A DNA stretch of 64,000 nucleotides from Leptospira bouyouniensis (GTDB taxonomy: Bacteria; Spirochaetota; Leptospiria; Leptospirales; Leptospiraceae): the NCBI RefSeq assembly GCF_004769525.1, contig NZ_RQFT01000012.1, forward strand, positions 212,501 through 276,500, read 5' to 3'. The translations under genes were made by a program, and so were the position numbers. This document shows, piece after piece, positions 55,585 through 63,366 of this stretch (the stretch's first letter is position 1; each line of letters begins with the position of its first letter). The notes below the pieces were generated by a model. It did not search any database. It had not been told where the DNA came from and saw nothing but the letters and a program-made list of their open reading frames with translations.

Positions 55585-56118
55585 ATGCGTAAGATTCATT
55601 TTTTGTTCCCCATTTTGTTTGTATTCCTTGTCCATTGTTCAAATGAAAAAGAAAAGGGGATCATCCCTGGAGTTCGTATCACAGGTGATCCGTTAACAGA
55701 TGCATTGTTACTCAGTGTTTTATCAGTTCCACCTTGCCAATTCTTATCATCTCAAAATGCAAATACAAATGTATCACTTGGTGAAGGGTATACTTCTATT
55801 TGTAGTACGGAACTTCTCAATGGCTCCCTTCACGTTCCATCTACCGGGACATATCAGGTCACTTCCACACAAGGAAAACAAACTTTATCTTCTTCACGTT
55901 GTAATTCTACTTACTTTGACTTTCATATTGCATTGAAAGATGGGAATACAGAATTATATTCATCTGTCTCACTTGCAACCAGTCAAGTGACTCTCGAAGT
56001 AGGAAAAACTTACACATTACAACCTTCAGGGATTGTTGATCCCAGTTTGTACGAGTGCCAAGGCCGACCCGTCTCTTCAAGTGTCACTCCCTATCGGATC
56101 AATTTTCGAAAACTCTGA
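55585..56118 (+). CDS. Small lipoprotein
   Basis: 177 residues. Signal peptide FLFPILFVFLVHC with lipobox Cys18. The mature part is Ser/Thr-rich with several Cys (VPPCQFLSSQ, TSICSTELLNGSLHVP, SRCNSTYFDFHIAL, YECQGRPVSSS) and alternates short strands, compatible with a beta-sandwich. No domain recognised. Its start is covered by an 11-bp hairpin, and it is followed by a strong palindrome before the next lipoprotein gene. Confidence 0.7.
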   Translation: MRKIHFLFPILFVFLVHCSNEKEKGIIPGVRITGDPLTDALLLSVLSVPPCQFLSSQNANTNVSLGEGYTSICSTELLNGSLHVPSTGTYQVTSTQGKQTLSSSRCNSTYFDFHIALKDGNTELYSSVSLATSQVTLEVGKTYTLQPSGIVDPSLYECQGRPVSSSVTPYRINFRKL

Positions 56119-56121
56119 AGA

Positions 56122-56150
56122 TAGGTAATTTCCGCAATTGCGGAAACCTA
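56122..56150. repeat. Strong hairpin between two lipoprotein genes
   Basis: TAGG-TAA-TTTCCGCAATTGCGGAAA-CCTA: the inner 18 bases are a perfect palindrome and the outer TAGG/CCTA arms also pair. It begins three bases after the upstream stop. No T-tract follows, so either a weak terminator or a processing or stability element. Confidence 0.5.
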
Positions 56151-56188
56151 CCATCGCTTTCCCACCGTTAGGAGGTTATACTTCCTGT

Positions 56189-56629
56189 ATGCGGTGGTTT
56201 ATTTGTATGTGTCTCATTCAAATTTCTTGTACAAGTTTTGACCGGATGGTGTTTTTAGGTTTTGTCGACGAATCAATCAAACTTAGAAGGAATGCTTACC
56301 TCCAGAGGCAGGTATCCCTTGGTTATAGTTTTGAATGTTTGGTGGTACCAAATGATTCGTATCCTTTCCCCCGAGTAGAACCTTGTTATTATGGCGACGT
56401 ACGTGGTATCCAATACGAAAGTTTTGTCAAAGTAGAAGGAAGAATCCACGTTTGGTATGTTCCAAGTTATGTATATGAAGGGCATTCGAATTTAGAAATG
56501 TACCAAGACGTTACACTTGGAAGAGGACCTTTTCACAATCGATCTCTAAAAGAAAATACCTTGAGGCAATCCATGCAAGAATCGAGGAATTTGAATCGAA
56601 AGATCCCTACCATCCAATATTCCAAATGA
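56189..56629 (+). CDS. Small lipoprotein, first of a tandem paralogue pair
   Basis: 146 residues from ATG 56189 (frame open from 56138; the later start gives FICMCLIQISC as signal and lipobox). AGGAGG lies 13 bases upstream and can pair with CTTCCT just before the ATG. The mature part shares ECLVVPNDSYPFPRVEPCYY and GDVRG with the next gene. Two Cys are conserved in both and probably form a disulfide. Function unknown. Its stop overlaps the next start in ATGA. Confidence 0.65.
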   Translation: MRWFICMCLIQISCTSFDRMVFLGFVDESIKLRRNAYLQRQVSLGYSFECLVVPNDSYPFPRVEPCYYGDVRGIQYESFVKVEGRIHVWYVPSYVYEGHSNLEMYQDVTLGRGPFHNRSLKENTLRQSMQESRNLNRKIPTIQYSK

Positions 56630-57123
56630 AAATGAACGATTGGAAATGGTTTTGGTTCAGTATTTTCTTATCAAATGTCTTGTACTCTTGTGTGAGTCAC
56701 CGATCAAACAAAGAGTATTACACTTTAGAAGAACCAGCCGAACCTTATAAAATGTCAACTCTTGGATTCTCAAAAAAATATGGAACCAATTCTGAATGTT
56801 TGGTGTTGATGCAAGGCCCAGTTCCCAGTCGCCTAGAGCCATGTGTTGTGGGAGATGTACGTTCTGGAACAATGATGTACAAAGAAACAGAAGTGACAGT
56901 CACGGGTGAAACTGCCCAATTTGAATGGCAAATGACAGGAATGGTGTATTCGCCCTTTGTCAACGAGGCGTATTACCAAAGCCAAATTCTATTCAAAGGT
57001 TCTTTTTTTCGCAAAACAGATTATCACGATTATCGAAGGTACCGAGGTTATTTTAGTCCGCCGTATTTATCGAGGCCTTCCTATTATTATCCACGCCATA
57101 ATTTTTCACCAAAGGGTAGATGA
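56626..57123 (+). CDS. Small lipoprotein, second of a tandem paralogue pair
   Basis: 165 residues. Signal peptide WFSIFLSNVLYSC, lipobox Cys. The core ECLVLMQGPVPSRLEPCVVG and DVRSG matches the previous gene, with the same Cys spacing. A Tyr/Arg/Pro-rich C-terminal tail (DYHDYRRYRGYFSPPY, RPSYYYPRHNFSPKGR) is absent from its partner. Coupled to the previous gene by an ATGA overlap, so the two should be made in equal amounts; they may form a complex. No function known. Confidence 0.65.
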   Translation: MKMNDWKWFWFSIFLSNVLYSCVSHRSNKEYYTLEEPAEPYKMSTLGFSKKYGTNSECLVLMQGPVPSRLEPCVVGDVRSGTMMYKETEVTVTGETAQFEWQMTGMVYSPFVNEAYYQSQILFKGSFFRKTDYHDYRRYRGYFSPPYLSRPSYYYPRHNFSPKGR

Positions 57124-57192
57124 TGATTTCCGATTGACGACAAAAGAAATAAAATCATACTAAATGTAAGGAATCCAAATCCTGAAGCTTAT

Positions 57193-58257
57193 ATGAAACC
57201 GATCCAACTAGTACTACTTTTTCTTTTTGTTTTTTTACTTAGTTTTAATTCTGAACCAATCCTTGCAAAAGATAAAAATTCCTTATCAATCGGTTTTGGA
57301 TCTTGTTTGCACCAAGAAAAAGAAAGCCCTATCTTAGCAACCATCCAATCACAAAAGTTTGATTATTTAATTTTACTGGGAGACATTGTGTATGCGGATT
57401 CTTTGACTGCGAAAGATAAAATCCCTGCCTATGAAAAACAATTCAAACGGAAAGAATGGAAATCCATCCTTAAAGACACTTTACTTTTATTCACATGGGA
57501 TGACCATGATTATGGAATCAATGATAGTGGTGCAGAATATTCTGAAAAAATAGAATCTCGGAATATATTTTTATCATATGTCCAACCAAGAATGCCTAAG
57601 AATATTGTTTTTGGATCAAATAACAAAGAAGGGGTTTTTTACTCTTATTGGGTAACCTTTCATGATAAAAAAATTCATATAGTGATACCAGATACAAGGT
57701 ATTTCCGATCACCATTACAAAAAACTTTTTTATCTTATTTTACAGGCAAAAGTCACTACAAACCTTCATCTGAATCAAGTTTCAGTATTCTTGGCAACGA
57801 ACAGTGGTTATGGCTCGAAGAAGAGTTTGCAAAACCATCTGATTTACTTATATTTGTATCAAGCATCCAAGTGATACCTACTGAACAACCTTTTGAAAAG
57901 TGGAATAATTTGCCTCATGAGAGAGAAAAATTAATCCAAAGTTTATACAATGCAAATACAAAAGATTTAGTCATCCTTTCTGGAGATCGCCACATTGCAG
58001 AGATTCATGAATACAAATCCCCAAACAAAAAAACCTTAATCGAAGTGACTTCAAGTTCCCTTAACTTACCACTCCCGTTATTGCCATTGGAATATGATTC
58101 TGAATGGAAATTGGGGAATGCTTACAATCTGGAAAACTTTGGAACACTGCTAATCAGTTGGAAAGATGGAACATTACAATGGAAATCTACAATCAGAGAT
58201 AAAAATGGGGATATAGTTTTAGAATATGACCCCTTAAAAAATTTAAGTCTCAAATAA
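57193..58257 (+). CDS. PhoD-like metallophosphatase, exported
   Basis: 354 residues with signal peptide LVLLFLFVFLLSFNSEPILA. Metallophosphatase motifs in order: LSIGFGSCLHQEKESPI, YLILLGDIVYADSLTAKDK (GDxxY), LLFTWDDHDYGINDSGAEYS (WDDHD.G), DTRYFRSP, IFVSSIQVIPTE and LVILSGDRHIAEIHEY (GDRH). This is the PhoD/alkaline phosphatase D-like arrangement, so a phosphodi- or monoesterase in the periplasm is likely, perhaps on phospholipid or teichoic-type substrates. It is shorter than classical PhoD. A TetR gene follows 30 bases downstream. Confidence 0.85.
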   Translation: MKPIQLVLLFLFVFLLSFNSEPILAKDKNSLSIGFGSCLHQEKESPILATIQSQKFDYLILLGDIVYADSLTAKDKIPAYEKQFKRKEWKSILKDTLLLFTWDDHDYGINDSGAEYSEKIESRNIFLSYVQPRMPKNIVFGSNNKEGVFYSYWVTFHDKKIHIVIPDTRYFRSPLQKTFLSYFTGKSHYKPSSESSFSILGNEQWLWLEEEFAKPSDLLIFVSSIQVIPTEQPFEKWNNLPHEREKLIQSLYNANTKDLVILSGDRHIAEIHEYKSPNKKTLIEVTSSSLNLPLPLLPLEYDSEWKLGNAYNLENFGTLLISWKDGTLQWKSTIRDKNGDIVLEYDPLKNLSLK

Positions 58258-58287
58258 CAATGATCGAATGTTCAAGGAGAGTTCATT

Positions 58288-58854
58288 TTGAAACCAAAAG
58301 AAAAAATATTAGAAAGTTCATTTGCATTATTTCGAGAAAAGGGTTTCCAGGCAACTGGGATTGCTGAGATTTTAGAAAAGGCCGGTGCATATAAAAAAAC
58401 ACTTTATGATCATTTTAAATCAAAAGATGATATTGGATTTGAATATTTAAACTATTTATCTGAACAACAAAGGATCGTCATGTTGAAGGTTCTTGGAAAG
58501 GCAAGTGATCTCTCTGATTTCATAGATAAATGGGTCAATTTTATTGTTCGGAATCAAAGGAATACTTCCAGGAAAGACTGTCCAATTGCATTGTTTTCTG
58601 GTGAGATTTCTCATTTAAATCAATTTGATACGTATCGAAATCGGGCCGTCCAACACGTGTTAGAGACAGTTGAAATATGTATATTAAAATTCGAGCCAGA
58701 TCTTCGTTCTGATCTTGTCAAATCGCTAAGTTATGAATTGTATATGAGTTATTTGGGAGGTCTAAGGTTATATGCCTTAACCAAAGACAGAAAAGTCATA
58801 GAAAGAATGAAATCACAAATGATTCATTCTGCTCATAGATTGATCAAAGCATAA
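58288..58854 (+). CDS. TetR-family transcriptional regulator
   Basis: 188 residues from TTG 58288 with AAGGAG about 8-9 bases upstream. The DNA-binding domain is typical: ILESSFALFREKGFQATGIA, EILEKAGAYKKTLYDHFKSK, DDIGFEYLNYLSE. The C-terminal part (FIVRNQRNTSRKDCPIALFS, YMSYLGGLRLYALTKDR) fits the subgroup with a CPIA-type Cys motif near residue 110. It probably regulates itself and the PhoD-like gene upstream, with which it forms a short operon. Confidence 0.9.
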   Translation: MKPKEKILESSFALFREKGFQATGIAEILEKAGAYKKTLYDHFKSKDDIGFEYLNYLSEQQRIVMLKVLGKASDLSDFIDKWVNFIVRNQRNTSRKDCPIALFSGEISHLNQFDTYRNRAVQHVLETVEICILKFEPDLRSDLVKSLSYELYMSYLGGLRLYALTKDRKVIERMKSQMIHSAHRLIKA

Positions 58855-58884
58855 TATTTGAATGAACTTAGTTTGATGGTAAAG

Positions 58885-60657
58885 TTACCAACTCCCACTA
58901 GCTCCCCCACCTCCAGACCTTCCCCCACCTCCTGAGTAGGAACTGCTAGAAGATCGGTAACCTGAACTGGAACTAGATCCAGAGGAGGACGGAGTGAAAA
59001 AACCTTGTGTCCCTGAGCTCACTTTGGATGCCCAACCGATCTTACGAAAAAATGAAACGATTAGATAACATAAGATTGCGGCTAAAAATATGAGAACTGT
59101 ATTGTATAGGTTTGGTGAATCATTCAATATCGTTACTTTACTTCTTAGAATTTGCCCTACGATAAAGATCAAACCATAAAAAAATAAAATTCCTTCACCA
59201 GCGATTAATCCAACCCATGTGACAAAAAACATTAACATAAAGAAAAATTGGAATAAAAAGTGAGGTTCTTTGATTTTATTTTTTGAATCACCATTGAATG
59301 ATGCCGAGTTTGAAATTTCCTCTTTTCCTAAGTCTTGTTGGTAACGCAACATATTTAGATATGTATCGATTCCTTCTGCACTTCTGATACACATCCAATC
59401 GATATCCGCAATTTTTAAATCTGATGCAATCGCATTTGATACAATTTCTGATAATGTTCGATTAACGATGGGAATGGAATTCGTTTGATTAAGACCTTGT
59501 ATCTTTGAATTTTCATCTGTATAGACTATAAGTTCTTTTTGGTTCAGCGAGAAGAGCAATGTAATCCCTGAGGATTTTCCAAATGCTAAATCGTGGTATT
59601 TTTTTGCTTCAGATAAAAGTTTAGGTTTAGTATCTAAAAATAGAATTTGAATTCCTATTTTATAATCAGTTTCTATTTGGCGGATGGTTTCTCCGGCTCT
59701 TTCATAAGAAAAACTTTCTAAGGAATCAAAGGGATCATATATACCTGTCCCTTTTTCTAAGACAATTTTTTGGTTATGTTTGATATGATCTAACATATCG
59801 AGAAAAGCAAGGTAAGTGAAATTAGTAAAATCACCACTATGTTTTTCCTTATATCGATTTCGAAAAATCGATCGGATTTTATTTTGACTAAGAGACCAAT
59901 TGAGTTCGGGGCTTGTAGTAATCGAACCAATATACCCAGAATTGGGTGAAGTTGCGAATACAATCGATTTTGAATTGGAATTAGATTTTTGTCGGTTTAA
60001 ATATATTTGGTTTGTGATTGCTTCGATACCAAATTGTGTTTCAGAAGGTACGATACAAAAGAAAAAATCAACCGATTTGATTGGTTTGATTTCTTTTAAA
60101 AGGAATGGGATTGTATCGTGGTGTAAATCATTTTGAGTATCACTAAATGGTTTTGGGCAATTGATATTGGTGAGAGTAGGTGAGTTAGTCCGTAATTGTT
60201 CTAATATGGCACTCGTACCAGACAACATTGCAAGTGACGGGTTTCCCGACTTAATGTTTGGAATTACAATTTCATCGATAATTCTTTTGGCGATTAAATC
60301 GGTGATAACAGCTTCCAAACCATACCCAACTTCGATTCTTACTTTTCTATCATTCGGAGCGAGTAAAAACAATATTCCATTATCTTTATCTTTTTGTCCT
60401 AGTTTCCATTTTTCGAATACTGCAGTGGATTCCTTTTCGATTGTATCTTCCTTTAATTTGTCAGTGATATAAACCACAACCTGATTCGTTGTGATTTTTT
60501 CTTCCTCAAGGAGCATCGTTTCCAACCTAGATTTGACTTCTCCTGGAAGGTATCCACTTGGATCAATGACTGGACCAGTGAGATCTGGATAAGGATCTAA
60601 GTGACGATTGCATGAAAATATCGAAAAAAATATAATTCCAACTAATAACTGTTTCAT
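58885..60657 (-). CDS. Double-TPM-domain membrane lipoprotein
   Basis: 590 residues. Lipobox LLVGIIFFSIFSC (Cys16). The first TPM domain spans about 30-170: VIDPSGYLPGEVKSRLETML, QVVVYITDKLKEDTIEKEST, DNGILFLLAPNDRKVRIEVG, YGLEAVITD. A second, weaker TPM-like region at about 300-430 has GIYDPFDSLESFSYERAGET, IGIQILFLDTKPKL and GITLLFSLNQKELIVYTDEN. Three or four membrane helices follow (about 475-555), then a Ser/Gly-rich tail ending GGASGSW. TPM proteins are linked to photosystem repair or acid phosphatase activity in other organisms; the role here is unknown. The GGxSG tail is typical of the YgcG group. Confidence 0.82.
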   Translation of the reverse strand: MKQLLVGIIFFSIFSCNRHLDPYPDLTGPVIDPSGYLPGEVKSRLETMLLEEEKITTNQVVVYITDKLKEDTIEKESTAVFEKWKLGQKDKDNGILFLLAPNDRKVRIEVGYGLEAVITDLIAKRIIDEIVIPNIKSGNPSLAMLSGTSAILEQLRTNSPTLTNINCPKPFSDTQNDLHHDTIPFLLKEIKPIKSVDFFFCIVPSETQFGIEAITNQIYLNRQKSNSNSKSIVFATSPNSGYIGSITTSPELNWSLSQNKIRSIFRNRYKEKHSGDFTNFTYLAFLDMLDHIKHNQKIVLEKGTGIYDPFDSLESFSYERAGETIRQIETDYKIGIQILFLDTKPKLLSEAKKYHDLAFGKSSGITLLFSLNQKELIVYTDENSKIQGLNQTNSIPIVNRTLSEIVSNAIASDLKIADIDWMCIRSAEGIDTYLNMLRYQQDLGKEEISNSASFNGDSKNKIKEPHFLFQFFFMLMFFVTWVGLIAGEGILFFYGLIFIVGQILRSKVTILNDSPNLYNTVLIFLAAILCYLIVSFFRKIGWASKVSSGTQGFFTPSSSGSSSSSGYRSSSSSYSGGGGRSGGGGASGSW

Positions 60658-60668
60658 ACAAATGAAGA

Positions 60669-61460
60669 TTAATTTTCTTTAGGAATTTCCTGAACAAACA
60701 ACCATATTAGGCCATCTTTAACTTTGCCTAACCCAAGGTATAAATAAAAAAAAGGATAACCTAGTGGTCCAGGTTTGTAATCTTTTTGTACAACAGGTTC
60801 CCATTTTTGCCTTACATGCACTGTAACACTAGAAAGTTGAATTGCTGATGATAAATACTTTAGTTTTCCTTCCCATCGTTCAATGGATTCCGAAATTTTG
60901 CTAAGTTCCGCTTCCACTTTTAAAGTTTCTTCCAATGTTTTCGCTGATTTTAAAATTTCTAAAAGGCGTGTTCGCATTTTTTGAGCGTTTTCCAATCGAA
61001 TTTCAGTATCTAGATAATCTTCCGTGACATCTTTAGCGGAAACATCTTCGGAGTAGTTGTGAGATTCTTTCTTTAAGGTTTGTAAAAATGTTTTTAAATT
61101 TTCTTGAGGGATCTTCAATTGAATGGTCCCTTGCGAGCTGTATTGTAATGCATAACCTCCGAATGACTCAGCAAGTTTGATTATTTCTGTGACTTTGGGT
61201 TCGATTTCTTTGGATTGCAAATTCACAACCACTGTATACACCATCATTCGACGTTGCGATTTGTTTTCCTGTAGTTTTACTTCTGACTTGGGAAGCGCAG
61301 CAGGTGATGCCGAGGGTGAAACTTTTGCTTCCGAATAATCATCTGCCATATTTCTTGAAGCAGATTCCCGTTCTAAATGTTTAGAACTAGAGCAATGGAT
61401 GGTACAAAGGAGAAGGGTGATTACAACTGGTTTTGTATAAGTGAAAAAATTTAGTTTCAT
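60669..61460 (-). CDS. DUF4349 lipoprotein
   Basis: 263 residues. Lipobox VVITLLLCTIHC. Residues about 70-245 match DUF4349: RRMMVYTVVVNLQSKEIEPK, LAESFGGYALQYSSQGTIQL, KIPQENLKTFLQTLKKESHN, VTEDYLDTEIRLENAQKMRT, then a long coiled coil (LEETLKVEAELSKISESIER). A C-terminal membrane-near segment GYPFFYLYLGLGKVKDGLIW follows. DUF4349 proteins occur in envelopes of many bacteria without known function. It is 11 bases upstream of the TPM gene, clearly an operon. No ribosome-binding site is seen at its start, which abuts a strong hairpin. Confidence 0.85.
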   Translation of the reverse strand: MKLNFFTYTKPVVITLLLCTIHCSSSKHLERESASRNMADDYSEAKVSPSASPAALPKSEVKLQENKSQRRMMVYTVVVNLQSKEIEPKVTEIIKLAESFGGYALQYSSQGTIQLKIPQENLKTFLQTLKKESHNYSEDVSAKDVTEDYLDTEIRLENAQKMRTRLLEILKSAKTLEETLKVEAELSKISESIERWEGKLKYLSSAIQLSSVTVHVRQKWEPVVQKDYKPGPLGYPFFYLYLGLGKVKDGLIWLFVQEIPKEN

Positions 61461-61509
61461 GGTTTGGTTGGATACTGAATCTATCGAAAACAGTATCCAA
61501 CTTCAAACC
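61461..61509. promoter_or_regulatory. Strong hairpin at the start of the DUF4349 gene; terminator on the plus strand
   Basis: GGTTTG-GTTGGATACTG, 13-base loop, CAGTATCCAAC-TT-CAAACC: an 11-bp perfect stem extended by a further 6 bp after two unpaired bases. On the plus strand six T follow at once (61510-61515), the form of a strong terminator. On the minus strand, where the genes are, the far arm ends exactly at ATG 61460, so it could block or set translation of DUF4349 after the amidohydrolase. Confidence 0.65.
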
Positions 61510-61513
61510 TTTT

Positions 61514-63262
61514 TTAGACTCCGATTTGGGATTCTAAAAAGCGACCGTAACCCGATTCTTTTCCTAAGCCATTGACGGGTTTCCCATCATCCACTGCAAC
61601 TTTTCCATTGATGAATACTTTTTTGATCGTGTCATCGTTTCGGCGCACCCATCGATTGAAATTTTCCATAAATGGCATTGGCGCTTCCACATCCTTTGCT
61701 AGTGAATCATCTAATTTGTTTGGATCGATGAGGACAAGGTCGGCCCGTTTACCTTCTTTAATGTAACCTGCATCAATTCCGAACCAATCTCCAATTTCGC
61801 CAGTCAATCTGTGGACTGCTTTTTCCATTGTCATGAATGGTTTGTTTTCTAGTTCCGCATCTCGCACAAGCTTTAACATACGAAGCGGAAAATTATAATG
61901 AGCCATCCCTCGTAAGTGGGCTCCCGCATCAGAAAATCCAATGAGGATATCAGGATAGGAAACAATTTTTTGTAAAGGTTCTTTTCTATGGTTTGCCATC
62001 ACAGTATACCACCTAACATTGTTTCCATGTTCTGCTACAAGATCCAAAAAAGCTGTGACTGAGTGGACTCTTCTTTCTTTTGCGACATCATCAATTGATT
62101 TTCCAATTAATGATTTATCTGGTGCATCCACAATTTTTGTTTCTCGGAAATTTCTATGGAACACTCTTGGAAGGAACCAATTTGTCCATTGCCGTTTGAA
62201 CCATGAACGATACTTAGGATCTTTCATGAGTTGTTTTCGTTCCAATTCATCTTCAATGTGATTAGCTTTTGCACCTGCGGCAAACTCTTCAAATACAACT
62301 ACATCCATACCATCTGCATATAAATCAAATGGTTCGGGTAGAGCCTGAAATCTGAAATCAGATCTGAATACTTTATTTGTAATCCGACCGATCACACCTA
62401 ATAGTTTGTATAAACCTGGATCAAATTTAACATCCATTAGAGATATGATCGTTGTTTTTAATGGTTTTCTAAAAATACCAAAGGCTTCCTTTAAAAACAT
62501 CAAAACATTTATTTTTGTTGAAACGTTGGGTACTCCTTGAAATATTTTTCCTCGTTTCCTAAGTGTTTTGTTTAAGTATTCGTATTCACTCCAATTGGCA
62601 AATGTGGAAGGGAGTGGCCTTGATCTAAATCGTGAACCATCCATTTTATCCCAAACAAGAGTATTAATAGATAAACCCATAAATCCCGCATCCAAAGCTT
62701 CCTCAAGATGTTGGTTCATTTTATCTAACTCTTGCTTGGTTGGTTTTTCTCCTTTTGTTAAGGATCTTTCTAATCCCATTACGTGTGCTCGTATTGCAGA
62801 ATGCCCTGCAAAAGAAGTAACATTGGGTCCAAGAGGGAGAGAGTTTAAGTGTTTTTTGTATTCAAAGGCAGAGTTCCAATTTTTTTTACTCTCTAATATT
62901 GATAAGACGTTTTTTCTTGGAATAGCTTCTACTCGACTAAACATATCAGCTAGATCGGTTGGGTCACCTAACGCCAAACTTAGAGAACAACTTCCAAGTG
63001 AGATCGTTGTGATTCCGTGCCTAACCGATTCTGAAAGATCTGGTGCCACTTCAATTTCTGCATCATAATGTGTGTGAAAATCAATAAATCCAGGTGTAAG
63101 CCACTGACCTTCGGCGTTGATAACCGTTTCTCCTTGTTTTGGACTCAATTCTGTCTTTGAAATCGTTTCCACGATTCCGTCTTTAATACGCACATCCCCA
63201 ACAAAAGATGGATTTGTGCTGCCATCAAAGATACGCGCTTGTTTGATAAGAGTCTCTGCCAT
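61514..63262 (-). CDS. D-aminoacylase / N-acyl-D-amino-acid deacylase family amidohydrolase
   Basis: 582 residues from ATG 63262, with GGAGG four to five bases upstream; a longer frame to 63370 exists but lacks this. Motifs: TLIKQARIFDGSTNPSFVGD, GQWLTPGFIDFHTHYDAEIE (metal-binding HxH), GHSAIRAHVMG, SYPDILIGFSDAGAHLRGMA (late Asp/His), and IKEGKRADLVLIDPNKLDDS with the closing beta-domain. This is the amidohydrolase-3 family that includes D-aminoacylase and N-acyl-D-Glu/Asp deacylases; actual substrate not known. Cytoplasmic. It precedes the DUF4349-TPM pair on the same strand. Confidence 0.88.
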   Translation of the reverse strand: MAETLIKQARIFDGSTNPSFVGDVRIKDGIVETISKTELSPKQGETVINAEGQWLTPGFIDFHTHYDAEIEVAPDLSESVRHGITTISLGSCSLSLALGDPTDLADMFSRVEAIPRKNVLSILESKKNWNSAFEYKKHLNSLPLGPNVTSFAGHSAIRAHVMGLERSLTKGEKPTKQELDKMNQHLEEALDAGFMGLSINTLVWDKMDGSRFRSRPLPSTFANWSEYEYLNKTLRKRGKIFQGVPNVSTKINVLMFLKEAFGIFRKPLKTTIISLMDVKFDPGLYKLLGVIGRITNKVFRSDFRFQALPEPFDLYADGMDVVVFEEFAAGAKANHIEDELERKQLMKDPKYRSWFKRQWTNWFLPRVFHRNFRETKIVDAPDKSLIGKSIDDVAKERRVHSVTAFLDLVAEHGNNVRWYTVMANHRKEPLQKIVSYPDILIGFSDAGAHLRGMAHYNFPLRMLKLVRDAELENKPFMTMEKAVHRLTGEIGDWFGIDAGYIKEGKRADLVLIDPNKLDDSLAKDVEAPMPFMENFNRWVRRNDDTIKKVFINGKVAVDDGKPVNGLGKESGYGRFLESQIGV

Positions 63263-63366
63263 GATACCTCCAGAAAAACCAAACGAAATTATGGCAGATT
63301 GACAAAGATTTGTCAACGATTCCCTATCATCTGCCTTAAGTTTCTCTGGACAAAAAGCCTCTTTGT

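Noticed and set aside
62568..63068. 166-codon plus-strand frame
   Set aside because: Lies wholly antisense to the clearly coding amidohydrolase, has no ribosome-binding site and no family features.
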